Below are positions 37,743 to 46,108 of a DNA stretch of 64,000 bases, one piece after another. Source of the DNA: Lachnospiraceae bacterium (lineage in GTDB: Bacteria; Bacillota; Clostridia; Lachnospirales; Lachnospiraceae); assembly GCA_022791635.1 (NCBI GenBank), contig JAAVZL010000012.1:1-64000 (forward strand), in the 5' to 3' direction. Under the pieces are notes generated by a model. The model made no database searches. It had not been told where the DNA came from and saw nothing but the letters and a program-made list of their open reading frames with translations. The position numbers were made by a program, and so were the translations under genes. The first letter of the stretch is position 1. Each line of letters opens with the position of its first letter.

Positions 37743-37780
37743 AGATATAAAAGTCTGCTGTTCTATTTTGCGACAGCCCC
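37743..37780 (+). repeat. Palindromic element fragment G overlapping the spmA end
   Basis: About 38 bases matching the right outer arm of element C (AAAGTCTGCTGTTCTATTTT then GCGACAGCCCC). The arm overlaps the 3' end of spmA and supplies its last five codons (Gly-Ala-Val-Ala-Lys) and stop codon. Confidence 0.8.
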
Positions 37781-38407
37781 TTTCCCATCCATCACCTTAC
37801 AATATACAACCGCCACCGCCGTACTCACCATGGTCGCCACGATGGCCGGACCCACAATTGCAGCCGGATTCACGCTCCCGTACTGGCTCCGGTAGGCAAT
37901 GATATTCACCGGAATCAATTGCAGGGACGAAATGTTAATAATTAAGAAGGTGCACATTTCATTGCTGGCCGTTCCCTTAGGCACAGGCGGTCGGATGGCT
38001 TTCCTGCCCGGCTTTCCTGCCCGCCCTTTCCTCCGCTCCTCCTCCAGCTCCTCCAAGGCCTCCATGGCCTTAAGTCCCGCCGGTGTGGCCGCCCAGCCCA
38101 GGCCGAAAATATTGGCTATGATATTGGTGGTTATGTATTCCCTTGCCTTGTGTCCTTTGGGAATGCCCGGAAACATAAAGTTAATAAAGGGCTGAAGCTT
38201 TCCCGCCGCCTGGCGGATCATTCCGCTCTTCTGAGCAATCTCCATCAGCCCCACCCAAAGAGACATCACCCCCGTCATCGTAATGCACAGACTTACCGCA
38301 TCCTTTGCAGAATCAAGAGCTGCGGCCGTCAGCTCCGGAAGCCTCCCTTGAAAGGCTCCGTACACAACACCCACCAGCAGCATGGCGCCCCATAAATAAT
38401 TTAACAT
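37763..38407 (-). CDS. spmA: Spore maturation protein SpmA
   Basis: A 214-aa membrane protein paired with SpmB in spore core dehydration. Family stretches: SLWVGLMEIAQKSGM, NIIANIFGLGWAATPAGLKA and CTFLIINISSLQLIPVNIIA. A basic insert (about 122-147, rich in Arg/Lys/Gly) between two helices is longer than in Bacillus. The last residues and the stop come from a palindromic-element arm, so the native C-terminus has been replaced. Expected partner spmB is found 8.4 kb downstream on the same strand. Confidence 0.95.
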   Translation of the reverse strand: MLNYLWGAMLLVGVVYGAFQGRLPELTAAALDSAKDAVSLCITMTGVMSLWVGLMEIAQKSGMIRQAAGKLQPFINFMFPGIPKGHKAREYITTNIIANIFGLGWAATPAGLKAMEALEELEEERRKGRAGKPGRKAIRPPVPKGTASNEMCTFLIINISSLQLIPVNIIAYRSQYGSVNPAAIVGPAIVATMVSTAVAVVYCKVMDGKGAVAK

Positions 38408-38569
38408 TTTATACCGTTCTTTTCTCTTTTACAATCAATATATTATCTTGTGTCTCGTCCCATGTTTCCTAACAATATTTTTCTTAATTTTCCACATTTT
38501 TCGCGCATTTTTGTAAATTTTTTTACAGGAGCTTTTTTCATTTTTCGCCAAGATTTCTTAAATTTTCTA

Positions 38570-38598
38570 TTGGAATCTTGCAAACTTTTTGTTATACT
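38570..38598 (+). promoter_or_regulatory. Promoter of abrB
   Basis: Plus strand TTGGAA (38570-38575), 17-base spacer, TATACT (38593-38598), 41 bases before the start codon. Confidence 0.65.
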
Positions 38599-38639
38599 AA
38601 CAAGCAAGAACGTGCTACTATCGCAGAAGGAGGAGACAC

Positions 38640-38894
38640 ATGAAGAACACTGGAGTAGTTAGAAGACTAGACGAGCTGGGACGTATCACGCTTCCAATGG
38701 AATTACGGAAGGTATTTAACATTGAAGAACGCGATTCTCTCGAAATCTATGTGGAAGATGACAAAATCATTTTAAAGAAATATGCACCTACGGATATCTT
38801 CACAGGAGATCGAGAAGATCTGATTGAGTATCACGGGAAAATGGTTTCCAGAAAGACCATCGAGGATCTGGCAAAGCTTGCGGATCTCATTTAA
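38640..38894 (+). CDS. abrB: AbrB/SpoVT-family transition-state regulator
   Basis: An 84-aa DNA-binding protein with the swapped-hairpin AbrB N-domain: TGVVRRLDELGRITLPMELR and the following FNIEERDSLEIYVEDDKIIL are almost textbook for clostridial AbrB. It probably represses stationary-phase and sporulation genes. GGAGG lies nine bases upstream. It is monocistronic, ended by a terminator, and lies tail-to-tail with the rsmI operon, exactly as abrB does beside rsmI in Bacillus. Confidence 0.94.
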   Translation: MKNTGVVRRLDELGRITLPMELRKVFNIEERDSLEIYVEDDKIILKKYAPTDIFTGDREDLIEYHGKMVSRKTIEDLAKLADLI

Positions 38895-38912
38895 AAATCC
38901 TGCTACATAATC

Positions 38913-38950
38913 AAACCGGCAACCATGAACATGGCTACCGGTTTTCTTTT
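38913..38950 (+). terminator. Terminator of abrB
   Basis: Stem AAACCGGCAACCAT/ATGGCTACCGGTTT (two mismatches) followed by a T-rich tail, 18 bases after the abrB stop. Confidence 0.8.
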
Positions 38951-39015
38951 ATGCACACGGGCGCGCGGCGAGCAGGGAGAAAAAACTTCCCTACTCGATT
39001 GATTACACAGAAGCG

Positions 39016-39873
39016 CTATTCTCTGTCATCTCCAATGGATAAAAGCTCCTGATAAATATCCCGCCGGGATACCCCCCGATCCTTTGCCACAAGACGCATG
39101 GCCTCCTTATGGGGAATTCCCTGGTCCTCATAGAGCGCCATATGCTTCTTGAGGCTCCAATCCTGCCAGGCCTCCTGCCGCTCTCTTACAAGCTCCTCCT
39201 GCTTTTTCCCCTCGATCACCAGCACGCATTCCCCTCTGGGCTCCTCCGTCTCATAGTAGCGGATTGCCTCCTGAAAATCCGTCCGGAAAGCAGTCTCATA
39301 TTTCTTCGTCAGCTCCCGAAGGACAGTCAGCCGCCGGTTGCCCAAAAGCTCGTAAAGCTCCTCCAGGGTTCTTTTCAGACGGTGAGGCGCCTCATAAAGA
39401 ATCATAGTTCGGGTCTCCCGCGTCAGTTCCTCCAAAACAGCCTGCCGTTCCTTCTTATCTCCAGGCAGAAAGGCCTCAAAGGCAAAGCGCCTGGTTCCAA
39501 GGGCCGACAGGGTCAGCGCCGTGATGCAGGCCGAGGCTCCGGGAAGAGAGGTCACCTCGATCCCCTCCTGGGCACACATTTTCACCAGCTCCTCTCCCGG
39601 GTCGGAAATCCCCGGGGTTCCCGCATCCGTAATCAGCGCAATCTGCATCCCCTGCAAAAGCTTGGCAATGAGCTCTCTGCCCTTGTCATACTTGTTGTAT
39701 TCGTGATAGCTTGTCATAGGCGTGTGAATCTCAAAATGATTCAAAAGCTTGATGCTGTTCCGGGTATCCTCCGCAGCAATCAGGTCCACCTCCCGCAGGG
39801 TTCGAAGCACCCGAAGGGTGATATCCTCCAGATTCCCGATCGGTGTGGCACACAAATATAATTTTCCCTTCAT
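39016..39873 (-). CDS. rsmI: 16S rRNA (cytidine1402-2'-O)-methyltransferase RsmI
   Basis: A 285-aa SAM enzyme of the tetrapyrrole-methylase fold that modifies C1402 in the decoding centre. Motifs: LCATPIGNLEDITLRVL, AAEDTRNSIKLLNHF, LITDAGTPGISDPGEEL and SLPGASA. Start at 39873 fits the family N-terminus (MKGKLYLCATP) and has GAGGAG upstream. It overlaps nothing real: the frame is open 35 codons further upstream inside trmN6. Last gene of the conserved holB-ricT-trmN6-rsmI group. Confidence 0.96.
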   Translation of the reverse strand: MKGKLYLCATPIGNLEDITLRVLRTLREVDLIAAEDTRNSIKLLNHFEIHTPMTSYHEYNKYDKGRELIAKLLQGMQIALITDAGTPGISDPGEELVKMCAQEGIEVTSLPGASACITALTLSALGTRRFAFEAFLPGDKKERQAVLEELTRETRTMILYEAPHRLKRTLEELYELLGNRRLTVLRELTKKYETAFRTDFQEAIRYYETEEPRGECVLVIEGKKQEELVRERQEAWQDWSLKKHMALYEDQGIPHKEAMRLVAKDRGVSRRDIYQELLSIGDDRE

Positions 39874-39919
39874 ACCCTTCTCCTCACAAAAGGCCTTCAC
39901 CTCCTGCGTCCTTGCCTTC

Positions 39920-40657
39920 TCAATACCCATAGATATCCGTAATCTCGTCCGTATAAACTCCCGGCCTCTCATATACAATCAAAGGCTTTTCCACCGTAAT
40001 CCGGGACCTTCCCCCCAACAGCGCCTCAATGAGAACCATATTGGGCTCCTTATCCGCAAAGGGATACACCAGGCGCATCCGCTTGGGTTCCAGGCGGTGC
40101 TGCACAAGGCAGGTAAAAATCTCCGCCAGGCGGAAGGGCCGGTGGACCAGGTAAAAGCGTCCCCCTGGGCGAAGCACCCTTGCCGTCTGCCCGATCACAT
40201 CCTCCAGCGTACACAGAATCTCGTGGCGGGCTATGGCCTTGGGCTGCTCCGGGTTCACCAGACCGTGGTTTCCCGTCATATAGGGAGGATTGCAGGTCAC
40301 CACATCAAAAGAAGCAGCCCCGAAAAGAGCTGCTGCTTCTTTGATATCTCCGGTCACAATGGAAATGGAATCCTCCAGGTGATTGTACGCCACACTGCGC
40401 CTTGCCATGTCTGCGCTCTCCCTTTGAATCTCCAGTCCGGTAAAGTCCCGCCCTTTTGTCTTCCCCCGAAGAAGAATGGGAATGATTCCCGTTCCGGTTC
40501 CCAAATCCAGCGCCCGCTCCCCGGGCTTTACCCTTGCAAAACCGGACAGCAGCACTGCGTCCATGCCAAAGCAGAAGGTGTGGGGATTCTGAATGATCCG
40601 GTAGCCGTTTCTTTGAAGCTCATCCAGACGTTCTCCCTCCAAAAGCTTAATTGTCAT
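39920..40657 (-). CDS. tRNA1(Val) (adenine37-N6)-methyltransferase-like protein
   Basis: A 245-aa SAM methyltransferase (YabB/TrmN6 family). Motif I is ALDLGTGTGIIPILL and the N6-adenine catalytic motif NPPY is in DVVTCNPPYMTGNHG. The N-terminus (IIQNPHTFCFGMDAVLLSGF) is typical. Probably methylates a purine in tRNA. Overlaps the ricT end by 11 bases, showing coupling. Bacillus has yabB at the same place between yabA and yazA. Confidence 0.93.
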   Translation of the reverse strand: MTIKLLEGERLDELQRNGYRIIQNPHTFCFGMDAVLLSGFARVKPGERALDLGTGTGIIPILLRGKTKGRDFTGLEIQRESADMARRSVAYNHLEDSISIVTGDIKEAAALFGAASFDVVTCNPPYMTGNHGLVNPEQPKAIARHEILCTLEDVIGQTARVLRPGGRFYLVHRPFRLAEIFTCLVQHRLEPKRMRLVYPFADKEPNMVLIEALLGGRSRITVEKPLIVYERPGVYTDEITDIYGY

Positions 40658-41558
40658 CTAACTTTGATTTTCCCTCCTGGCGTTCCAGCGCCTCCAGCTT
40701 CTTTAGCTCCTTGTCGGCAATGTCGCCCTTGTCCTTCCTGCGCCTGGGCCGGAATTTCAGCTCATCCACCTTGTACTCCCGAATCTCCTTCTCGTCCCCC
40801 TCCAGGGTCACAATCACCTTCACCTTTTGGCGCAACACATTGACGCTCTGTACCTCTCCCCGAAGTCCGTCACTGGTGGTCACATGATCTCCCAGGCCCG
40901 GCAGACGGCTGTTAAGCTCCTCGTAGGTCTCCTGCTCATGCTTCAGGCAGCACATGAGGCGGCCGCACACGCCGGAGATCTTGGTGGGGTTCAGGGAGAG
41001 ATTCTGCTCCTTTGCCATCTTAATGGAAACGGGAATAAATTCCGACAGATGGGTATGACAGCAAAGGCTTCTTCCGCAGATGCCGATGCCTCCCACAATC
41101 TTCGTCTCGTCCCGCACGCCAATCTGGCGCAGCTCAATGCGGGTCTTAAACACGGCGGCTAAGTCCTTCACCAGCTCCCGAAAATCAATGCGGCCGTCCG
41201 CCGTAAAATAAAACAGCACCTTATTGTTGTCAAAGGTATATTCTGCCTGTATCAGCTTCATATCCAGCTTATGCTTGCGGATCTTTTCCAGGCAAATCTG
41301 AAAGGCCTCCTTTTCCTTCTGCCGGTTGGCGGCTTCCTTGGCGTCATCCTCTGCCGTGGCGATCCGGAGAACGGGCTTTAAGGGCTGAATGACCTTATCG
41401 CCCTCCACCTCCTTGGTTCCCACCACCACATATCCATACTCTATCCCTCTGGCCGTCTCTACAATCACATGCTTTCCCTTGGGGATATTCAGTCTTCCGG
41501 GAGAGAAATAGTACACCTTTCCCGCGTTCCGGAATCTGACTCCTATTACCTTTTCCAT
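40647..41558 (-). CDS. ricT: RicT/YaaT (PSP1-domain) protein
   Basis: A 303-aa PSP1-domain protein. The cysteine motifs that bind a Fe-S cluster with RicA and RicF are intact: GICGRSLCCHTHL and CGRLMCCLKHEQETYEEL. In Bacillus the complex promotes mRNA processing by RNase Y and influences sporulation. The C-terminal basic, charged tail is less conserved. Overlaps trmN6 and starts one base after the holB stop, so it is translationally coupled to both. Same order as in Bacillus (holB-yaaT-yabA-yabB), but yabA is missing. Confidence 0.95.
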   Translation of the reverse strand: MEKVIGVRFRNAGKVYYFSPGRLNIPKGKHVIVETARGIEYGYVVVGTKEVEGDKVIQPLKPVLRIATAEDDAKEAANRQKEKEAFQICLEKIRKHKLDMKLIQAEYTFDNNKVLFYFTADGRIDFRELVKDLAAVFKTRIELRQIGVRDETKIVGGIGICGRSLCCHTHLSEFIPVSIKMAKEQNLSLNPTKISGVCGRLMCCLKHEQETYEELNSRLPGLGDHVTTSDGLRGEVQSVNVLRQKVKVIVTLEGDEKEIREYKVDELKFRPRRRKDKGDIADKELKKLEALERQEGKSKLDDN

Positions 41559-41559
41559 T

Positions 41560-42549
41560 TCAATTCTCCTTTATAGTCAGCAGAAGAAGCTCCATGGTGA
41601 GCTCAAAATTCACATTGGCCTTGAGCCTTACCTTGGCCTTCTCCAGTGCATCGATAATCTGTTCCAGACCCTCATAAGATATCTTAGTGGCCTGCAAGCT
41701 GATATCATTGATCTCCTCTGAAAACACTAGGTCATCCACCTGTCTTGTGGCTTTAAACAGCAAAACGTCCCGATACCAGAGAGCCAGCAAGTCCAGATAA
41801 TCGTTGATATCCGTCTTGTAATCCGACACCCTGCGAATGGCCTCGGTGATCTCCCAAAGCTCCATATCGCCCATATGGCGCACCAGATGAACCGCATGAT
41901 CCTTAAGCTCCGCAAAATGCTCCGACAGGGCAAGCATGCGAGCTCTTCCCACATTCCCCCTGGCAAAGGCCGTACACAGATCTGCCTGGTAATCGGGAAT
42001 GCGCAGTTGCTCCATCAGGTAGCTCCGGATAAGGCTGTCCTTCACCGGACGCAGCTTTAAGGTCACACAGCGGGACAAAATAGTAGGCAAAAAGGCCTCC
42101 GAGTTGGTGGTCAAAAGCAGAATCACACCGTAGGAGGGCGGCTCCTCAATGGTCTTTAAGAGAGCATTTTGGGCCTGAACGGTCATCTTTTCCGCCTCAT
42201 CTATGAGATAAATCTTGTAGGGACTGCTATAAGGGCGAATCTGAATATCCCCGCAGAGCTGATCCCGGATATCCTCCACTCCGATGGAGCCAGGCTTTTC
42301 GTGATGAACATAGATAATGTCCGGCTGATTGCCGCTGATCGTCTGCTTGCAGGAGCGGCAGACGCCGCAGGGAGAAATCTCCCCCTTCTCACATTGCAGG
42401 GTCTGGGCAAAGGTCTGGGCAAGCAGATTCTTGCCGGAGCCCTCCTCCCCGTCCAGAATATAGGCGTGGGAGATCTTTTTGAGACGAATGGCGTTCTGCA
42501 AATGGCTGATAATTTCTTCATGACCCAGGATATCTTTAAAATCTGGCAT
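41560..42549 (-). CDS. holB: DNA polymerase III delta' subunit
   Basis: A 329-aa clamp-loader subunit. It has an AAA+ fold with GEEGSGKNLLAQTFA (P-loop), zinc module C-x8-C-x2-C-x2-C in CEKGEISPCGVCRSC, a Walker-B-like IYLIDEAEKMTVQAQNALLK, and sensor 1/SRC LPTILSRCVTLKL. Opens the sliding clamp with DnaX and HolA. Starts the conserved group that continues with ricT. About 84 bases separate it from the guanylate-kinase-like gene. Confidence 0.95.
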   Translation of the reverse strand: MPDFKDILGHEEIISHLQNAIRLKKISHAYILDGEEGSGKNLLAQTFAQTLQCEKGEISPCGVCRSCKQTISGNQPDIIYVHHEKPGSIGVEDIRDQLCGDIQIRPYSSPYKIYLIDEAEKMTVQAQNALLKTIEEPPSYGVILLLTTNSEAFLPTILSRCVTLKLRPVKDSLIRSYLMEQLRIPDYQADLCTAFARGNVGRARMLALSEHFAELKDHAVHLVRHMGDMELWEITEAIRRVSDYKTDINDYLDLLALWYRDVLLFKATRQVDDLVFSEEINDISLQATKISYEGLEQIIDALEKAKVRLKANVNFELTMELLLLTIKEN

Positions 42550-42633
42550 AAAATCTCCCCTCCTTTTTCTCTACAATTGCTGTTCACTGTCTACCTGTAG
42601 TATATCACATTTCCTCTGTAAAAGACAAACTTT

Positions 42634-43227
42634 TTACACTTCCATTTGCTCCCGAATATAATTCGTAATTTCCTCGATGCATTCCTGGAGATTTTTGTTG
42701 TAAAAACGCCGTCCGATCCGTGCCGCAAGAAGCCGTTCCTCCCCAAAGTCCGCGCTGTCCGTCAGGAATCTCCGGCACATTTCCGCATATCTTGGCTGCT
42801 CCTGACTCCGCTCCCGGTCAAGGGCTCTCTGAAGACGCTCTCCGTCCTCCACCTCAATGTAAACAGGGACCACCTTATCCTCCCCGTAATATTTCCGGAT
42901 TGCCACAAAGGAGTCTAAAACGCCAATCATGACATAATGAAACCGATCCAGATCCACATGCTTTCCGTCTGCGGTAAAATATTTCCAGGTCCCATGAACG
43001 GTCTCATAAGATCGCAGCTCAATGACCTTTCCCACCGCCTCCATGCGGGACAGCTCCTCTTCATTCGTAAAATGATACTCCACCCCCGGCGTCTCCTCTG
43101 CCCGCATAGGGCGGGTGGTGTAGGGAATCACAGGCCGAAGCCCAAGCTCCTTATTTTCCATTAAATTCTTATAAATGGTATCCTTTCCGGTGGAGCTTTT
43201 TCCAAATAGATAAAAGATCTTTCCCAT
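42634..43227 (-). CDS. Guanylate kinase-like protein
   Basis: A 197-aa P-loop kinase. Walker A is atypical (FGKSSTGKDTIYKNL), and the GMP-binding stretch YTTRPMRAEETPGVEYHF is like guanylate kinase. The lid is less similar and the region after residue 110 diverges, so it may be a paralogue rather than the housekeeping Gmk. It lies between the decarboxylase gene and holB, the position held by thymidylate kinase in Bacillus. Good start with nearby GGAGATAAGC. Substrate not certain. Confidence 0.85.
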   Translation of the reverse strand: MGKIFYLFGKSSTGKDTIYKNLMENKELGLRPVIPYTTRPMRAEETPGVEYHFTNEEELSRMEAVGKVIELRSYETVHGTWKYFTADGKHVDLDRFHYVMIGVLDSFVAIRKYYGEDKVVPVYIEVEDGERLQRALDRERSQEQPRYAEMCRRFLTDSADFGEERLLAARIGRRFYNKNLQECIEEITNYIREQMEV

Positions 43228-43253
43228 ATGCTTATCTCCTGCTTTTCCTGCTT

Positions 43254-44744
43254 CTATTCCACGGGCCCGGTTACCCGCCGGTCCCTTACCACGGCGATCC
43301 GTCCCTGTCCGTCAAGGCCATGAAGCCGTTGTCCCCTTCCCGCCGCTGCCTTGATTTCACGGCAAAGTCCGGCATCAAGGCGCTCACCGGGAACCACCAA
43401 GGGAATTCCCGGCGGATAGAGGTAGAGATAGGAAGCGCTGAGGCGGTTTTCACCTTTGTCCGCCTCCACCCACTCCCTGTCCTCCTCCAGTGCCTGCCAC
43501 AGAGGCAGCGCCGCCTGGGCCTTTCGGATCTGCCGGCTTTTTTCTCTCTTTGATTTTTGGTTCTGTGGGCTGCCGCCATCCTCCTGCAGGGTCTTATCCA
43601 AAGTATGCAACGCAGCGTCAAGGCGCTCAAAATTCTCCCTTTGATCCGCCACGCTGGATATCCCTGTCACATAAGCTCCTGCTGCCATCTCCATCTCCAA
43701 ATGCGCCTGCGCCCGAAGCCAGCGGGAAAGTCCGGCGCCGGTCAAGGCTTCCTCTTCCGAAAATATTACCAGTCTGGAGCGGTCAAAGTCCGAAACGCCC
43801 TCTCTTCCCACAAGCTCCTTTCCCAGCAGCCTTAAGTTCCTCAGATCCCGGCATTCCACTCGAAATTGCTCCAGACGCTCCGTGTATGCCGCAAAAAGAG
43901 CTTCCCCCTTTTTCTCCAGCAGCTCCATACAGTCGTCCAGGGAGGCCATCAGCACGTAAGAGGGGCTGCTGCTCTGATACACGGATAAATAGCTTCGAAG
44001 CCTTTCCCGATCCACCAAGTCTCCCTGCACATGCAGAAGCGCCGTCTGCGTCAGCGATGGCAGAGTCTTATGCACGCTCTGAATCACCACATCGGCCCCG
44101 GCCCTCAGGGCATCCTCGGGAAAATAAGCGGAAAATGGAAAATGAGCCCCATGGGCCTGATCCACAATCAGCGGCACCCCATGGCAGTGACAAATCTCTG
44201 CCACTGCCTTCACATCCAGGCAGACGCCCTCATAGGTGGGCGAGGTCACAAACACGGCCTCGATTCCCTCGTGCATAGTCAGAGACTTATCCACATCCTC
44301 TGGTAAAATCCCGCCGTTTATCCCCAATTCCACAAGAATCTGAGGATAAAGATAGTGCACTTTAAGCCTTAAAAGAGCCGCCCCATGGTAGGCGCTGCGG
44401 TGGCTGTTCCTGGCAAGCAAAAGCTCTCCGTCCGGGCGGGTGCAGCCGGATATGGCGCTTAAGACCCCCGCCGTACTGCCGTTTACCAGAAAGTGGGTTT
44501 CCTCCGCCCCATAGACAGCGGCCGCCCGGGCCTGGGCCTGGGCCAGAATTCCGTGCTCCTGAGGGTGATGCAGATCGTCAAAGCCGTGGATCTCCGTAAT
44601 ATCCAATCCGTAAGGACCGCTTGCTCCCCCCATATGCCGCTTATGGCCGGGCATATGAAATCCATAAAAATCCGATGCTCCATAAGCCGAAAGCTTCTGA
44701 TGCAAGGGCCCTTTTGGCATGCTCACTTCTCTTTCCTCTCCCAT
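43254..44744 (-). CDS. Orn/Lys/Arg decarboxylase family protein (SpeA/YaaO-like)
   Basis: A 496-aa PLP enzyme of fold type I. Visible: KLSAYGASDFYGFHMPGHKR at the N-terminus, THFLVNGSTAGVLSAI, the Asp that contacts PLP in VPLIVDQAHGAHFPFS, and the Schiff-base Lys in IQSVHKTLPSLTQTA. C-terminal domain with the family PPGIPLVVPGE. Likely decarboxylates arginine or lysine in polyamine synthesis. Start at 44744 has GGAGG seven bases upstream and overlaps the hydF end by 22 bases. Confidence 0.92.
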   Translation of the reverse strand: MGEEREVSMPKGPLHQKLSAYGASDFYGFHMPGHKRHMGGASGPYGLDITEIHGFDDLHHPQEHGILAQAQARAAAVYGAEETHFLVNGSTAGVLSAISGCTRPDGELLLARNSHRSAYHGAALLRLKVHYLYPQILVELGINGGILPEDVDKSLTMHEGIEAVFVTSPTYEGVCLDVKAVAEICHCHGVPLIVDQAHGAHFPFSAYFPEDALRAGADVVIQSVHKTLPSLTQTALLHVQGDLVDRERLRSYLSVYQSSSPSYVLMASLDDCMELLEKKGEALFAAYTERLEQFRVECRDLRNLRLLGKELVGREGVSDFDRSRLVIFSEEEALTGAGLSRWLRAQAHLEMEMAAGAYVTGISSVADQRENFERLDAALHTLDKTLQEDGGSPQNQKSKREKSRQIRKAQAALPLWQALEEDREWVEADKGENRLSASYLYLYPPGIPLVVPGERLDAGLCREIKAAAGRGQRLHGLDGQGRIAVVRDRRVTGPVE

Positions 44745-45958
44745 TGCATTCCTCCGTTTAACAAATCCGCCATCTCCGGAAATGGATCCAGGCTTCTCTT
44801 TAGAATCCCCTTCATATAGGCAATCAGGATTCCAAAATTGGTCATGGGAACCCCTCCCACGGCCGCCTGCTCCACGCGGCACTGCATCTCCCGCTCTGAG
44901 AGCATACAGCCGCCGCAGTGGACAATAAGCCGGTAGGGAGAAAGATCCTCCGGAAAATCCGTTCCCGAGGCAAAGGAAAGCTTTAAATTCTTTCCCGTAT
45001 ACTCCCGGATCCAGCGGGGCAGCTTTACGGTGCCGATATCCTCACACTGGCGGTGATGGGTACAGCCCTCGGCAATGAGCACCGAATCCCCCTCCCTTAG
45101 CTCCTCCAGCATCCCGGCCCCCAAAACCGCCCTGGCCAGACTGCCCTTATAGCGGGCAAACAGGATAGAGAAGGAGGTCAGCAGGATACCTTCCGGCGTC
45201 TCCTTGTGCACCCTGTCAAACACCTGACTGTCCGTAATCACAAGCCTTGGCCTCCCGGGAAGAAGCGCAAGCGTCCTCTTAAGCTCCATCTCTCTCACTG
45301 TCACAGAGACAGCGCCTGCCTCCAGAACATCCCGAATGGTCTGCTGCTGAGGTAGAATCAGGCGTCCCTTAGGCGCGCTCTTGTCAATAGGCACCACCAG
45401 CACCACCAAATCCATGGGATTAAGCAGATCCCCCACAAGCCGTTTTGTCTGCCTCTCCCGGGGCAAAAGCTTTGACAATTGCTCCTTCAGCTCCTCTATC
45501 CCCTGACCCGTGCGGGCGCTGACATATAGGGCATTGGGCTCCTTCGGTGCGGCTGCCCCCCAAGCCAGGTCACATTTATTATAAATAAGTAAAAAAGGAA
45601 TCTGACGATCCTGAAGCTCTCTTGCAAGCCGCCCGTCCAGCTCGTCCATTCCCACGGTTTTATCTATCACCAGAAGCGCCAGATCGGTTTTCTTAAGCAG
45701 CTCACGGCTTTTTTGTACCCGAAGCATTCCAAGATCCCCCTCGTCGTCCAGTCCCGGCGTATCCATAAAGAGAACGGGACCCAGGGGAAGAAGCTCCATT
45801 GCCTTATAAACGGGATCTGTGGTGGTTCCCTTGGTCTCGGACACAAGGGCGGCCTCCTGACCGGTAACGGCATTCAAAATACTGGATTTTCCCGAATTGC
45901 GCTTTCCGAAAATGCCGATGCGGACTCTTTCTGATGAAGGGGTATCGTTTAAGCTCAT
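44723..45958 (-). CDS. hydF: [FeFe]-hydrogenase maturation GTPase HydF
   Basis: A 411-aa scaffold protein that carries the 2Fe precursor of the H-cluster to HydA. The GTPase domain has GKRNSGKSSILNAVTG (G1), DTPGLDD (G3) and YNKCDL (G4). The C-terminal cluster-binding residues are C-T-H-H in EGCTHHRQCED plus the HCGGC motif (IVHCGGCMLSEREMQ). HydE, HydG and hydrogenase are not in the window. First gene of the run ending at rsmI; a stem (CTCCCAGC/GCTGGGAG, about 45986-46012) precedes its ribosome site. Confidence 0.96.
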   Translation of the reverse strand: MSLNDTPSSERVRIGIFGKRNSGKSSILNAVTGQEAALVSETKGTTTDPVYKAMELLPLGPVLFMDTPGLDDEGDLGMLRVQKSRELLKKTDLALLVIDKTVGMDELDGRLARELQDRQIPFLLIYNKCDLAWGAAAPKEPNALYVSARTGQGIEELKEQLSKLLPRERQTKRLVGDLLNPMDLVVLVVPIDKSAPKGRLILPQQQTIRDVLEAGAVSVTVREMELKRTLALLPGRPRLVITDSQVFDRVHKETPEGILLTSFSILFARYKGSLARAVLGAGMLEELREGDSVLIAEGCTHHRQCEDIGTVKLPRWIREYTGKNLKLSFASGTDFPEDLSPYRLIVHCGGCMLSEREMQCRVEQAAVGGVPMTNFGILIAYMKGILKRSLDPFPEMADLLNGGMQWERKEK

Positions 45959-46059
45959 AAAAGTCTCCTGCTTTCCTTCTCCCAGCTTCTTTTTTCGTCC
46001 GCTGGGAGCGGTTTTTCTATTTCTCTCTATGGTACTATAAAATTCCTGAAATTGCTACC

Positions 46060-46087
46060 AAAAAACAGGAGCGAATCATCGCTCCTG
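46060..46087 (-). terminator. Terminator of the NlpC/P60 gene
   Basis: Perfect 9-bp stem CAGGAGCGA/TCGCTCCTG with a T6 run on the minus strand, 22 bases after the stop. Confidence 0.85.
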
Positions 46088-46108
46088 TCTTCTTTCTATT
46101 CCTGCCTG

